This document shows positions 1 through 9,028 of a DNA stretch of 64,000 nt, in pieces. Origin of the DNA: Mariniblastus fucicola (lineage in GTDB: Bacteria; Planctomycetota; Planctomycetia; Pirellulales; Pirellulaceae); the NCBI RefSeq assembly GCF_008087665.1, contig NZ_CP042912.1, positions 5,270,001 through 5,334,000 on the forward strand, written 5' to 3'. Both the position numbers and the translations under genes were made by a program. How positions within the stretch are numbered: the stretch's first letter is position 1; each line of letters begins with the position of its first letter. The notes under the pieces were generated by a model, which saw only the letters and a program-made list of their open reading frames with translations, was not told the DNA's origin and searched no databases.

Positions 1-1302
1 TCGACGTTGATCTTCATGGCAGCCACCGAAGGCAGTGCCGTCTTTAAACAGATCAATACACCGAAAATCATTGACGACCTGTCCAGTGTCCGCTCGCGGT
101 TGAATCTGGACATGCCGAACTCCCGTGAAATTCGTGCGATCGAGAATCGGCTGGGCTTGCTACAGAGCTCCATGGTGCTGGATGAGAAAGATCTGGAGTC
201 TCACTCCTCATCCTTTTTTGAGATCATGGGCGATTCAATCAACATCGCGAACGCCAACGAGCTTGACTGGCCCGTCGAAGCAATCGAAGAAGACGCGGTC
301 CCGCCGAGAGGTCTGCACGGCTATTGGCAGCGGTTTGGAAACGAATTGGGTTTGGCCAAACAGCTGCAGGTCGAGGTCGAGAAGGAGATCCGCAAGAAGT
401 CCTCCGACCTGGAAGATTTTGCGGCGTCCAGCGGCGACAAACATGAAAAGATTCACGACTATATTAAAACTATCGGTAAAGCAAACACCGAGTTCCTGAA
501 CTTCAAGTTCGAACTGCTCGGTGGTCGCACTCGAGCTTCGATTGTGGAAACAGCGAACCCGACCGGGGAAGAGCTTCAGCACTACACCAGCCAGTTCATT
601 GGCTTTATACGCAACAAACTGTTCGCTCTGGGCGGATCGATTACTGCGTTCGTGACCAGCACGCTTTTCGGCAGCGTCATCATGATTATTGGGCTGTATT
701 TTTTCCTGCTTGACGGTCCCGCGCTCCTGAAAAGCCTGCAGGGACTTTCGCCGATCGAAGACAAACACGAACAGGAACTGGTCGAAGAATTCGCTCGTGT
801 CAGCCGCGCAGTCGTGCTCGCAACGTTGCTCTCTGCGGCAGTTCAGGGGTTGCTGGCCGGAGTCGGATTCTGGATCTGCGGACTCGATTCGATCTTTCTG
901 CTGACACTGCTTTCAGCAGTTCTGGCGATGGTTCCTTTCGTGGGTGCGGCTTCTGTTTGGGTTCCTTGCGCGTTGTATCTTTTTTTCGTGGACAACAACC
1001 CTTACGCGGCGATCGGCTTGGCAATCTACGGCATGGCGGTAATTTCAATGGCGGACAATGTCATCAAGCCCTGGATTCTTCACGGACAATCGAATCTGCA
1101 TCCGCTGCTGGCGTTGCTTAGCGTGATCGGTGGCGTCGCGGTTTTGGGGCCGATCGGAATTCTGGTTGGACCCATGATCGTCGTATTTCTGCAGACATTG
1201 CTAAAAATCCTGCAACGCGAAATGCATCTGATGGAAAACATCAAACCGCCCGTTCTGGAGACGACAGCAGGTTCAGCGGTTCCCGAGTCTGATGATGCCT
1301 GA
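1..1302 (+). CDS. AI-2E family (PerM-like) membrane transporter, 5' truncated by window edge
   Basis: The frame is open from base 1, so the true start lies upstream. About 434 codons are visible. The first ~200 residues are hydrophilic and charged and are probably an extended loop. They are followed by the hydrophobic half typical of the AI-2E/UPF0118 exporter family: a helix near residues 215-235 ending in a FFLLDGP-type turn, then several close-packed helices with Gly/Pro-rich segments (PFVGAA, GGVAVLGPIGILVGPM). This family contains putative inner-membrane exporters of small solutes, and the substrate cannot be told from sequence. The stop overlaps the start of the ankyrin gene by 11 bases, which suggests co-translation. 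The family assignment is fairly secure and the substrate is unknown. Confidence 0.8.
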   Translation, partial: STLIFMAATEGSAVFKQINTPKIIDDLSSVRSRLNLDMPNSREIRAIENRLGLLQSSMVLDEKDLESHSSSFFEIMGDSINIANANELDWPVEAIEEDAVPPRGLHGYWQRFGNELGLAKQLQVEVEKEIRKKSSDLEDFAASSGDKHEKIHDYIKTIGKANTEFLNFKFELLGGRTRASIVETANPTGEELQHYTSQFIGFIRNKLFALGGSITAFVTSTLFGSVIMIIGLYFFLLDGPALLKSLQGLSPIEDKHEQELVEEFARVSRAVVLATLLSAAVQGLLAGVGFWICGLDSIFLLTLLSAVLAMVPFVGAASVWVPCALYLFFVDNNPYAAIGLAIYGMAVISMADNVIKPWILHGQSNLHPLLALLSVIGGVAVLGPIGILVGPMIVVFLQTLLKILQREMHLMENIKPPVLETTAGSAVPESDDA

Positions 1303-2227
1303 ACGCGATTCCGATTTGGCCAAACTTTTCGTCAACGCGATCCATAGCGGCGACGCAGACAAAGTGAATCGTCTCTTCGCCGAAGTCAACGGTCTGTCCG
1401 AGATCATCGACCAACCGTGGTGCCACTTCGACAGCCCACCGATTGTTGCGGCAAAACAAAACCGCGAACTGGTCGAAGTCCTTCTCAAACACGGAGCCGA
1501 CATCAACGCTCGATCGGCATGGTGGGCAGGCAGTTTTGGCGTGCTCGACGGTGTCGACCGCGACACGTTTGACTTTCTGATTTCACGCGGCGCGACACCA
1601 ACAGTTCACGCATGTGCTGCCCAGGGAATGGCAGACGAGGTACAGAACTTTTTAAACGCGGATTCGTCTTTGGCCAACGCTCGCGGCGGAGACGGACAGA
1701 CTCCGCTGCACGTCGTCGGCAGTACCGAAATCATCGACATCCTGCTGGGTTCCAACGCCGATCTTTCGACACGCTGCCTCGACCATTCGGCAACGCCCGC
1801 ACAGTACGCCGTGGACAAACCCAAACTCTGTCAGCATTTTCTGGCTGCGGGCGCTCAACCTGACATTTTCATGGCGGCCGCGCTGGGCGACATTGACCTC
1901 GCGATCAAAGTGCTTTCGGAACAGCCCGATGCGATCTCAACCCGAATTGGTCGTTGTCCGCGGACTTCTCCGATTCACCCAAGGTCGGATCGCCACATTT
2001 ACTTTTGGAAGCTGAAGAATGCAGAAACGGCGATGGAAGTCGCGAAGCTCTTTGGGCACGAGTCGACGTGGAAATTCCTGTTCGACAACGGCACCGAAAA
2101 AGATCGCTTTCTGTCAGCGTGCTGGGAAGCGGACGAAGAAACCGCTGTCAGAATTATTACTCGCTCGCCAACGATCACGGCGCAGGTGGACGACATTGAT
2201 CGCCAGGAACTGTCTCGCGCTGCCTAG
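1292..2227 (+). CDS. Ankyrin-repeat protein, N-terminal part ending at an in-frame TAG
   Basis: 311 codons of ankyrin-type helix pairs: a VNRLFAEVNG segment, VEVLLKHGADINARS near residues 60-75, GQTPLHVVGSTEIIDILL around 130-150, and LCQHFLAAGAQPDIFMAAAL near 180. Ankyrin repeats mediate protein-protein contacts, and no catalytic domain is seen. Two adjacent ATG codons (1292, 1295) overlap the upstream permease gene. The frame ends at TAG 2225-2227, inside what looks like a repeat helix, and the same frame continues with further ankyrin repeats to 2587. The likely ancestral gene is therefore 1292-2587, about 431 residues, with a TGG to TAG change the simplest explanation. The truncated product may still fold, since ankyrin repeats are modular. 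Confidence 0.75.
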   Translation: MMPERDSDLAKLFVNAIHSGDADKVNRLFAEVNGLSEIIDQPWCHFDSPPIVAAKQNRELVEVLLKHGADINARSAWWAGSFGVLDGVDRDTFDFLISRGATPTVHACAAQGMADEVQNFLNADSSLANARGGDGQTPLHVVGSTEIIDILLGSNADLSTRCLDHSATPAQYAVDKPKLCQHFLAAGAQPDIFMAAALGDIDLAIKVLSEQPDAISTRIGRCPRTSPIHPRSDRHIYFWKLKNAETAMEVAKLFGHESTWKFLFDNGTEKDRFLSACWEADEETAVRIITRSPTITAQVDDIDRQELSRAA

Positions 2228-2587
2228 TTGGGCCGCACGAAAACGGTTCAACTAATGCTCAAGGCTGGCTTTGACCCGCATATCCCCGGTGCCGAAGATT
2301 CGACGCCGCTGGATCGAGCTTGCTTTCACGGCTTTCATGAGATCGTGGAAATCTTGCTGGACCGCGATCCCGATCCGCCGCTTGAATTCAAAAACGCTTT
2401 CGGCGGTACGCCATTGAGTTGCTGTATCTGGGGCAGTATTCACAGCTGGATGAAGACGGACTTGAAAAGCGACCACAAACGTTGCGCTGAGTTGTTAATT
2501 TCCGCAGGTAGTCACTTCGAAGAGGCCTGGATCCCGACCGTCAATCCGGAAATGGATGCAATTCTCAAGGCCCATTTGACTCAATAG
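2228..2587 (+). pseudogene. Detached C-terminal ankyrin repeats of the preceding gene
   Basis: This is the same reading frame as the gene ending at 2227, with no base between. It encodes about 119 residues with ankyrin repeats (VQLMLKAGFDP, DSTPLDRACFHGFHEIVEILL, a later KRCAELLISAGSHF). The only initiator next to the stop is a TTG with no Shine-Dalgarno sequence, so independent translation is doubtful. Readthrough, reinitiation, a sequencing error or true gene decay would all produce this picture. The repeats themselves show no sign of frameshift or drift, which favours a recent change or an error. Confidence 0.6.
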
Positions 2588-2739
2588 CTGCGGCTTTGCA
2601 ACGTTCCGCCGCGAGTCGATGAACAGATGTTCACCTTCCGGATTCAACGACGCCGAATCGCGATCACATTGGTTTTGACAGCCTCTGAGCGATCTGCTCA
2701 AATCAACCGTTCAGCACATCGACGAATCTTTGGGGCACT

Positions 2740-5700
2740 ATGAGCGAGAATGAGGAACTTGATCTCGACGCGCTCGTAAAGACCGCCGGTTCTTTTTCGC
2801 GTGATCGATTCGCTCAATTCATGCAGCTGATTCCTCCGGCGACCCGGAAAGTTGTCCTTAAGCGTTTGGCCGACAGGCACGCATCGACATCGACGACCGA
2901 CGACGCAACTGGCAGGTTCGATGCTGCTCTTCCTCCGACTGTCATCGTCGAACCAGAAAGCGAAAACAAGGCCAGCGAAGATCGGACTACCAAGCGTGAT
3001 CGCGTGTCGGATGACGTCAGCATGGTCAAACTTCACGCCCGTGGCGCGGTCGGCGAAGTATTCGTTGCGTTTGACAAAAAGCTCTCTCGTGAACTTGCTC
3101 TCAAGCGAATTCGACCAGAGTTGCCACCGAGTGATCGCCGGGTACAAAGGTTCATTCGCGAAGCAGAAATTACGGCAAACTTGCAGCATCCCGGCATCGT
3201 TCCAATCTACGATCTGGTTGTGTCCCCGGACAAAGTCCACTACACGATGCCCCTGGTCTGTGGATCGACGCTTTCCGACTTGATCAAACAAACACACGAG
3301 AAGTTTGGTGATCGAACTGATCCGGTCGAGTGGATGTCAGCGTTTCGCCCTTTGCTGACCCGCTTCATTGCCGTTTGTAATGCGATCGACTACGCGCACT
3401 CCGAAAACGTTCTGCATCGCGATCTGAAACCTGACAACATCATGGTCGGGACGCAGGGACAAACTTTGATCCTCGATTGGGGCTGTGCCAAAAAGATCGA
3501 CGATTCGGAAACCTCCGATGAATCTCAACCTCAAATCCAGGATATTGAACTGGCGAAGATTCTTGGTGTTGAACCGCAAAACCGAATGACAGTCGCCGGA
3601 TCGGTGATGGGTACGATTGCTTTCATGAGCCCCGAGCAAGCGTCAGGAGATCCGAGTCGAGTCGGAACTCACAGCGACATTTTTGGACTTGGTGCGACGC
3701 TGTTCAACCTGTTAACGAACGAAGTTGCTTACGAGAATGTCGAAACCGATGACAGCAGCATCGACAAGGCACTTGAAGAAGTCCAACAAGGCAAGCATCT
3801 TCGTGTCGAAGAAATTGACTCGCGAGTACCGGCTCCAATCGCAGCGATTTGCCTCAAGGCGATGGCTTACGATCCAGAGAAACGCTATGCGTCGGCCGGC
3901 GACTTTGGCCGTGACATTGACCATTTCCTCGCGGGCGAACCGGTTTCGGCCTATCGCGAACCGCTCATTGATCGCGCAGCGCGCTTTATAAAACGTCACC
4001 GAACCGCGTTCACGACGTTGCTTGGCACACTGTTGGTTGGGTTTCTTTCGTTGGCGTTGGTGACCCTGATCGTCGATCGACAACGTGCAACGCTGGCAGA
4101 CAAAAACAATGAACTGGCGTCGCTGAATGATGAACTGGCCGCAGTGAACGAGCGTTTGACCAATTCGATTGAGGCCGAGAAAGAGCTTGTCACCTCCGCG
4201 ACCGTCCGAGAGCTGCAGAGCAAGCAACAGCTTTACGCGACTGAGATGTTACTGGCTAGCGAAGCTTCGTCCGAACCCGGTGGCATTGGGCGCATGCGTC
4301 AACTGGTTGACCGTTGGCGTGGGCCGGAGATGAGCGATTTCCGCGGATGGGAATGGCGGCACCTGGATGCTCTGGGAAATAGCGAGTACTGGAAAACGGA
4401 CCTCGAATCGACCGTCAACAGAATATTCACGACCCGCGACAGCCCGATCGTCAGAGTTTTCGACGCGGACAAGTCACTGGTTTTCAATCTCGACATCGAA
4501 ACTAAAAAAGTTATCGGAAGAATCAGGCTTCCTCGCAACACGACGTCACTGGACTTCAACCGCGACCAATCCGTGGCAGCAGTCGGGCTGGCCGATGGCT
4601 CGGTTCAAATTTTGAAGCTGAACCAGAAGGGCTCGAAACCGGTCGAGTTTAAAACTCTGAAGTCCACCATCGCGGATATACGCTGGAACATAGGAGGCGA
4701 CTATCTCGCTGCCTGCGACGTGTCTGGTAACGTCGCGGTTTGGCAGTGGTATGAACGCAAGTTGAAATTTACTGACACAGGTGTGCTCAAACAGGCTGGC
4801 AAACAGCTTTTGCACTGGTCTTACGATGGACACAAACTTTACTGGACCACCAGCAGCGAAATTTTCGAATGGGGAACTTCGGACGGAAAGAAAAAACAGA
4901 TCGTTCGTGACGGCTGGATCGTCAGTCCTTGCTCGAGCCATGAAGGTAAACTTTTGGCGTGGGTCGGACCGGGAAATACGATCGTGATCCACAACCCCGA
5001 ATCCGGAGAAACGAAGAGGCTCAGCGGTCATCAGTTGTTTGTGGAGACACTACATTGGCATCCGCACAAACACTATCTATTAAGTTCCAGTGCCGATGGA
5101 TCGGTCCGCATCTGGAATGCGGATACTTTCAAGCAAGTCAGGCAGTTGCTTGGCCATGGCGGGCACGTGTACGCGGCGTCCTGGAGTTCTGATGGATCCA
5201 AAGTTGCCTCCGGAGGTTTGCCAGAAGATCATTTCCACGTCTGGGATGTTTCGAATTTGGGAAGCGAACAGGACCGCGAACTCAAAGATCATCCAGCGTT
5301 TGCCTGGCACCCTGACGGCGATCGGCTGGCGGTTGCAGAAGGTTCGAACATTTTGGTTGAGGGTAGGCAGAACGGTTCGATGGAAACGCTCCTGCTGAAG
5401 CCCGCTGACTCGAAGTCGCCTGAGATTTACTCTCTCGCGTACGACGATTCCGGCCAAAGAATTGCGTGCGTATCGGCCAAAGGACGAGTGTGGACAATTG
5501 ACGCAGAATCCGGAGAAATGCTGAAATTGCTCGACGAAGGCAGCAATGCAAATCTGTTCCCTCGGATTACCGGCAAAGCCATCCAGTGGTCGCCAGACGG
5601 CAAGTTTCTGGCGGCGATCGGCAGTAGAGGCAAAGTCCGAATCTGGGACGATGCGACAGGAATCGACATCGGTAAAAAGCTTCCCTCGGACATGGACAAA

Positions 5701-6228
5701 ACACTGGTTGTCTGTTGGAGCCCACTGTCCGATGGCGTTTCGAGACTGGCATTCGCCGGCGTCGACAACTCTATTTTTGTTTTCGATCCGATCGAACAGA
5801 AGGTCGACAGAACGTTTACGCAGTACGGGTGGAAAAAAGGGCTTGCCTGGTCACCCGACGGCAAACAACTTGCCGTCTCCGATCGGCGCAGCATCAATGT
5901 TTGGAATGTCGACAGCGGAACTCGATTCGGAACGTGTGAAGGTCCAAGCTCCATGATTCGCGACATCTCTTGGAGCAAATCTCAGGGCAGAATCGCGGCG
6001 TTGGCGGAAGACGGCTTGATCTGCATGTGGAATGCAGAATCGCTTGCGTATTGCGCCAAGTTCAATTTGCATCAGCGAATTCCGTACTCGGTTCGCTGGA
6101 GCCCCAATGGCGAACATCTGGTCTCGACCGCGAGGAATGGGCGATTGGTGAATCAGTCCCTTTCTGATTCCAACCACAATTCTGATTTTCCGACTCGCAA
6201 ACTCGGGACAAACCCATCCGGAAATTGA
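2740..6228 (+). CDS. Ser/Thr protein kinase with transmembrane helix and WD40 propeller
   Basis: 1162 residues. A Hanks-type kinase domain spans about residues 95-395: K122 in LALKRIRP, HRDLKPDN at 226-233, and DWG (246-248) where most kinases have DFG, a common variant in planctomycete kinases. A long insert follows the DWG before the GTIAFMSPEQ activation segment. One membrane helix lies near 424-446, then a short coiled coil (ELASLNDELAAVNERL). The C-terminal ~600 residues carry repeated WD40-type blades (HPHKHYLLSSSADGSVRIWN, WSPDGKFLAAIGSRGKVRIWD). The kinase is expected in the cytoplasm with the propeller across the membrane as a sensor or scaffold; topology is inferred. No partner gene adjoins it. 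Confidence 0.9.
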   Translation: MSENEELDLDALVKTAGSFSRDRFAQFMQLIPPATRKVVLKRLADRHASTSTTDDATGRFDAALPPTVIVEPESENKASEDRTTKRDRVSDDVSMVKLHARGAVGEVFVAFDKKLSRELALKRIRPELPPSDRRVQRFIREAEITANLQHPGIVPIYDLVVSPDKVHYTMPLVCGSTLSDLIKQTHEKFGDRTDPVEWMSAFRPLLTRFIAVCNAIDYAHSENVLHRDLKPDNIMVGTQGQTLILDWGCAKKIDDSETSDESQPQIQDIELAKILGVEPQNRMTVAGSVMGTIAFMSPEQASGDPSRVGTHSDIFGLGATLFNLLTNEVAYENVETDDSSIDKALEEVQQGKHLRVEEIDSRVPAPIAAICLKAMAYDPEKRYASAGDFGRDIDHFLAGEPVSAYREPLIDRAARFIKRHRTAFTTLLGTLLVGFLSLALVTLIVDRQRATLADKNNELASLNDELAAVNERLTNSIEAEKELVTSATVRELQSKQQLYATEMLLASEASSEPGGIGRMRQLVDRWRGPEMSDFRGWEWRHLDALGNSEYWKTDLESTVNRIFTTRDSPIVRVFDADKSLVFNLDIETKKVIGRIRLPRNTTSLDFNRDQSVAAVGLADGSVQILKLNQKGSKPVEFKTLKSTIADIRWNIGGDYLAACDVSGNVAVWQWYERKLKFTDTGVLKQAGKQLLHWSYDGHKLYWTTSSEIFEWGTSDGKKKQIVRDGWIVSPCSSHEGKLLAWVGPGNTIVIHNPESGETKRLSGHQLFVETLHWHPHKHYLLSSSADGSVRIWNADTFKQVRQLLGHGGHVYAASWSSDGSKVASGGLPEDHFHVWDVSNLGSEQDRELKDHPAFAWHPDGDRLAVAEGSNILVEGRQNGSMETLLLKPADSKSPEIYSLAYDDSGQRIACVSAKGRVWTIDAESGEMLKLLDEGSNANLFPRITGKAIQWSPDGKFLAAIGSRGKVRIWDDATGIDIGKKLPSDMDKTLVVCWSPLSDGVSRLAFAGVDNSIFVFDPIEQKVDRTFTQYGWKKGLAWSPDGKQLAVSDRRSINVWNVDSGTRFGTCEGPSSMIRDISWSKSQGRIAALAEDGLICMWNAESLAYCAKFNLHQRIPYSVRWSPNGEHLVSTARNGRLVNQSLSDSNHNSDFPTRKLGTNPSGN

Positions 6229-6297
6229 CCGAGCCAGACGCAAAACCAATTGGCGAAAATCGAAACGCTGTTTGTTCCAGATCGCTGTCGATCGTCG

Positions 6298-7314
6298 CTA
6301 CTGAATCCTGGCGATGGATACAACGAACTCCCGTTGACCGGGATTCAGACTGTCGAGTTGATGCTGGGAGAACGTGGTTGCGCTGAGCTTGGCGTGAGTT
6401 CTTTCGCCGCTGAAGAAAGATGCTCCGATCAGCGAACTCCCGCTCAAATCAACGTCCGTCAAATCGGCTCCAGAAAAGTCAGCTCCCTCCACATCGGTTC
6501 CTGAGAACTTCGCCCCGGACAGGTTTGCACCAACGAAACTGGCATTCGAAAGATTGGCATCAGAAAAGTCTGCCTTGGCGAGCGAACAATTGTCGAAGGC
6601 AGCGTCTCGAAGTTTGGCGCCGACGGCATTGAGGCCATCGAGATTTCGATTGCTCGCATCGATACTACGAAGGTCGCGATTCGAAAAGTCCTTTGAGTCA
6701 ATCAGCGTCGCCGCAGTTCGCCGGTCAATCGTCGCCGCCATGTACCGCTGCTCTTTCCAGGGGTCCGCCAGATTGTGATATCCCGCGTCGGCTTCCCAAT
6801 ATCCCAAACGGTCTTCTTCGAGAAACTCAATCTCCTCCAGCCACTTCACGCTTTTATAGAAGTACTTCCTCGGGACAATATTTCGAATCGGGCCGCCGTG
6901 CCCTGACTCAATCGGCTGACCCTCGGCCGCAAGTGCAATCAGACAGTCATGCGCAATCGCAACGTCCAAGGGAAGCGACGTCGAATGCTTTCTCGCCGAA
7001 CGCGAAACAAAGGAAACAAACTTTGCGTTTGGCTTGGGCTCAACGAGGCGCAAAAGATCCTTCAGCAGCACACCGGAAAATGGAACATCCAGTTTGGACC
7101 AACGCGTGACGCAGTGGATGTCGACCACCAGGCTGGTTTGCGGCATCGACAGAAGTTGCGATGTCGAAAAGGTGGCTGGACTCTCAACCAGCCCCCCCAA
7201 AGAAAGTGTCCAGCTTGTCTTTTCGCTGTTAGCAGGTTCACGTTCACCAATCACAGGCCATTTATTCGATGCAACTACTTGTTGACCCGGCGGAATTTTC
7301 GTGAGTTCTGTCAT
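6298..7314 (-). CDS. Sulfite-oxidase-type molybdopterin domain fused to pentapeptide repeats
   Basis: 338 residues. Residues ~30-190 match the oxidoreductase molybdopterin-binding fold: WTLSLGGLVESP, then VVDIHCVTRWS with the probable Mo-ligating Cys, VPFSGVLLKDLL, HGGPIRNIVPRKYFYKSVKW and the closing DRLGYWEADAGYHNLADPW. Residues ~200-300 are tandem pentapeptide repeats of A(D/N)LSx type (FSNRDLRS, KADFSDANLSNASF, GADFSGADLTDVDLSG) that should form a right-handed beta-helix. No signal peptide is visible, unlike the exported MsrP/YedY enzymes, so a cytoplasmic location is inferred. The substrate is unknown. The pairing of the two domains is unusual and is discussed as a finding. No Shine-Dalgarno sequence is obvious before the ATG at 7314. 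Confidence 0.85.
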   Translation of the reverse strand: MTELTKIPPGQQVVASNKWPVIGEREPANSEKTSWTLSLGGLVESPATFSTSQLLSMPQTSLVVDIHCVTRWSKLDVPFSGVLLKDLLRLVEPKPNAKFVSFVSRSARKHSTSLPLDVAIAHDCLIALAAEGQPIESGHGGPIRNIVPRKYFYKSVKWLEEIEFLEEDRLGYWEADAGYHNLADPWKEQRYMAATIDRRTAATLIDSKDFSNRDLRSIDASNRNLDGLNAVGAKLRDAAFDNCSLAKADFSDANLSNASFVGANLSGAKFSGTDVEGADFSGADLTDVDLSGSSLIGASFFSGERTHAKLSATTFSQHQLDSLNPGQREFVVSIARIQ

Positions 7315-7439
7315 ATACTGTCTCGGTATTGCGAAAATGGAAGTTCGGATAAAAGACGGCTCATCGCGAGACTCGACATTGGTCGATTTCCGATTTACGC
7401 CGAATCATAAATGAACCACCAGTCCTCAAAGGGAGTCAC

Positions 7440-7847
7440 ATGTACAAATTACTTGCTTGCCTGGTTGCTGTTGCAGCGATCAGCCTTACTGCTGGCGAAT
7501 CTCAAGCCCAATTCTACCGCGGCGGATCAGGAATTTCGATTGGCATCGGCGGTGTCAATGGAGGAATCGGCTATAGCAGCTTCAACCGCGGCTACGGACG
7601 CTCGGTCAGCGGACTGAGCATCAACCTTGGCAACGGAGGATTCTCCCCTTACGGCGGATTCGCTCCGGTCTACCGCGGAGGCTATGGCGGCGGATTCTAC
7701 GGTGCCGGACGTCCTGTCGTTGTGGCTCGTCCTGTCGTTCAGGTGGCTCCTGTCTACCGTGGCGGATACTACGGCGGACATCGTGGAGGCGGATATTACG
7801 GCGGGCATCGCCATGGCGGATACCGCAGTTGCGGTGGAGGCTGGTAG
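7440..7847 (+). CDS. Glycine/tyrosine-rich exported protein
   Basis: 135 residues. An N-terminal signal peptide (YKLLACLVAVAAISLTAGESQAQ) is followed by a mature part almost entirely of Gly, Tyr, Arg, Ser and Val in GGYYGG and GHRGGGYYGG tracts, with a His-rich end. Low-complexity Gly/Tyr-rich exported proteins of this sort are common in planctomycetes and may be envelope or matrix components; function is unknown. A GGGAG ribosome-binding site lies 7 bases before the ATG. The gene stands alone and ends at a strong intrinsic terminator. Confidence 0.75.
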   Translation: MYKLLACLVAVAAISLTAGESQAQFYRGGSGISIGIGGVNGGIGYSSFNRGYGRSVSGLSINLGNGGFSPYGGFAPVYRGGYGGGFYGAGRPVVVARPVVQVAPVYRGGYYGGHRGGGYYGGHRHGGYRSCGGGW

Positions 7848-7891
7848 TCAACGGATTGCCGACCGGCAGATGAGATACTTAAATTTCGCAA

Positions 7892-7930
7892 GCGCAGATT
7901 TGACCCGTTTCAAATCTGCGCTTTCTTTTT
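7892..7930 (+). terminator. Intrinsic terminator after the Gly-rich protein
   Basis: A perfect 12-bp stem (7892-7903 with 7910-7921, GCGCAGATTTGA arm), a 6-base loop and a T-rich tract TTTCTTTTT at 7922-7930. It separates the exported-protein gene from ribH, which must therefore use its own promoter within or just after the hairpin, or readthrough. Confidence 0.9.
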
Positions 7931-7973
7931 ATGATCTTTGCTGACAACCGACGGCCTTAACGTTTCTGACCCA

Positions 7974-8459
7974 ATGACGATCGACAAAAACCAACGAGAA
8001 CTTGGCAAGCCCAGCCTGGTCACAGGCAGCCGCGTCGGAATCGTCGTGTCGAGCTACCATCGCGACATCACCGGAAAGCTTCACAGCGGCGCCGTCGAGA
8101 CCCTGAAAAGCGTCGGTATCGCGGACGAGGACATTTTCACCGCGTGGGTTCCTGGTTCGTGGGAAATCCCACTGGCGGCTCAGCGTCTTCTGGACACCGA
8201 CAAGTGGGACGCGATCGTCTGTTTGGGCTGCGTCATTCGCGGCGAGACGACTCACGACCAGCACATCAACACCACGATCAGCAACGCGTTGGGCATGCTG
8301 TCGCTGGACTATTCAAAACCGGTGGCTTTTGGCGTTTTGACCTGCAACACGCTCGATCAGGCTCTGGCTCGCAGCGGTGGATCCGTCGGCAACAAAGGCG
8401 TCGAAGCTGCCGAATCTGTGCTGCATATGCTTTCTCTATTCGAAGAAATCGGCAGCTAA
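7974..8459 (+). CDS. ribH: 6,7-dimethyl-8-ribityllumazine synthase (riboflavin synthesis)
   Basis: About 161 residues from the ATG at 7974 (MTIDKNQREL). A longer version from a TTG at 7938 starts inside the terminator region and is less likely. It condenses 5-amino-6-ribitylamino-uracil with 3,4-dihydroxy-2-butanone 4-phosphate. Family landmarks are VGIVVSSYHRDIT, VPGSWEIPLAAQRLL, the GCVIRGETTHDQH segment with the catalytic His, VAFGVLTCNTLDQALAR and the NKGVEAAESVLHM end. Length is standard. nusB follows after 95 bases, the common ribH-nusB order. Confidence 0.95.
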   Translation: MTIDKNQRELGKPSLVTGSRVGIVVSSYHRDITGKLHSGAVETLKSVGIADEDIFTAWVPGSWEIPLAAQRLLDTDKWDAIVCLGCVIRGETTHDQHINTTISNALGMLSLDYSKPVAFGVLTCNTLDQALARSGGSVGNKGVEAAESVLHMLSLFEEIGS

Positions 8460-8554
8460 AAGCCCATCCGATTCGACGGCTTCACGCTTTGCTGTTGTCG
8501 ATTAAACTGTGGCCTCAAAGTTTACTCATCGCACGACTCCTCCAATCTTTTTTT

Positions 8555-9019
8555 ATGTCACGTCGCAGTCGAGCCAGAGAAATTGTTTTACAGGTGCTCT
8601 ATCAAAACGAGCTCAATCCGGAGCAGCCTGATTTTGTGCGTACCAGGTTCGTCGAAGCCAGACTGGGGCACAACGACAAACTGGTCGCGTTTGCGCGTTC
8701 GCTGATCGATGGCGTTCGCATGAAGCGGGAAACACTGGACAGGCAATTGGAGAAAACAGCCATGAACTGGCGACTGTCCCGGATGGCGGCGACCGACCGG
8801 AACGTTCTGCGGTTGGGAGCTTACGAACTGTTGTTTACAGATGCTCCTGGACGCGTCGTGATCAACGAAGCCATCGTGCTGGCTCGGCGATACGGGTCCG
8901 ACAATTCGTCGTCGTTCGTCAACGGAGTTCTGGACAAACTGATGAAACTTCAGGCCAAAGGCGAACTCGAAGAACGCGACGAAGCTGCAACAACAGACAA
9001 AGAAACTCAAGAAGACTGA
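8555..9019 (+). CDS. nusB: Transcription antitermination factor NusB
   Basis: 154 residues from the ATG at 8555 (MSRRSRAREIVLQVLYQ). The frame is open further upstream but that part overlaps ribH and has no NusB similarity. NusB is an all-helical RNA-binding protein that pairs with ribosomal protein S10 in rRNA antitermination. The typical segments ARExxLQxLYQ, MAATDRNVLRLGAYELL and VVINEAIVLARRYGSDNSSSFVNGVLDKL are present. The acidic C-terminal tail is short. ftsY starts 9 bases after the stop, so nusB and ftsY are probably co-transcribed. Confidence 0.95.
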   Translation: MSRRSRAREIVLQVLYQNELNPEQPDFVRTRFVEARLGHNDKLVAFARSLIDGVRMKRETLDRQLEKTAMNWRLSRMAATDRNVLRLGAYELLFTDAPGRVVINEAIVLARRYGSDNSSSFVNGVLDKLMKLQAKGELEERDEAATTDKETQED

Positions 9020-9028
9020 ACCTGAATC

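Noticed and set aside
8144-8554. Upstream extension of the nusB frame
   Set aside because: It overlaps ribH and has no NusB similarity; the ATG at 8555 gives the standard start.
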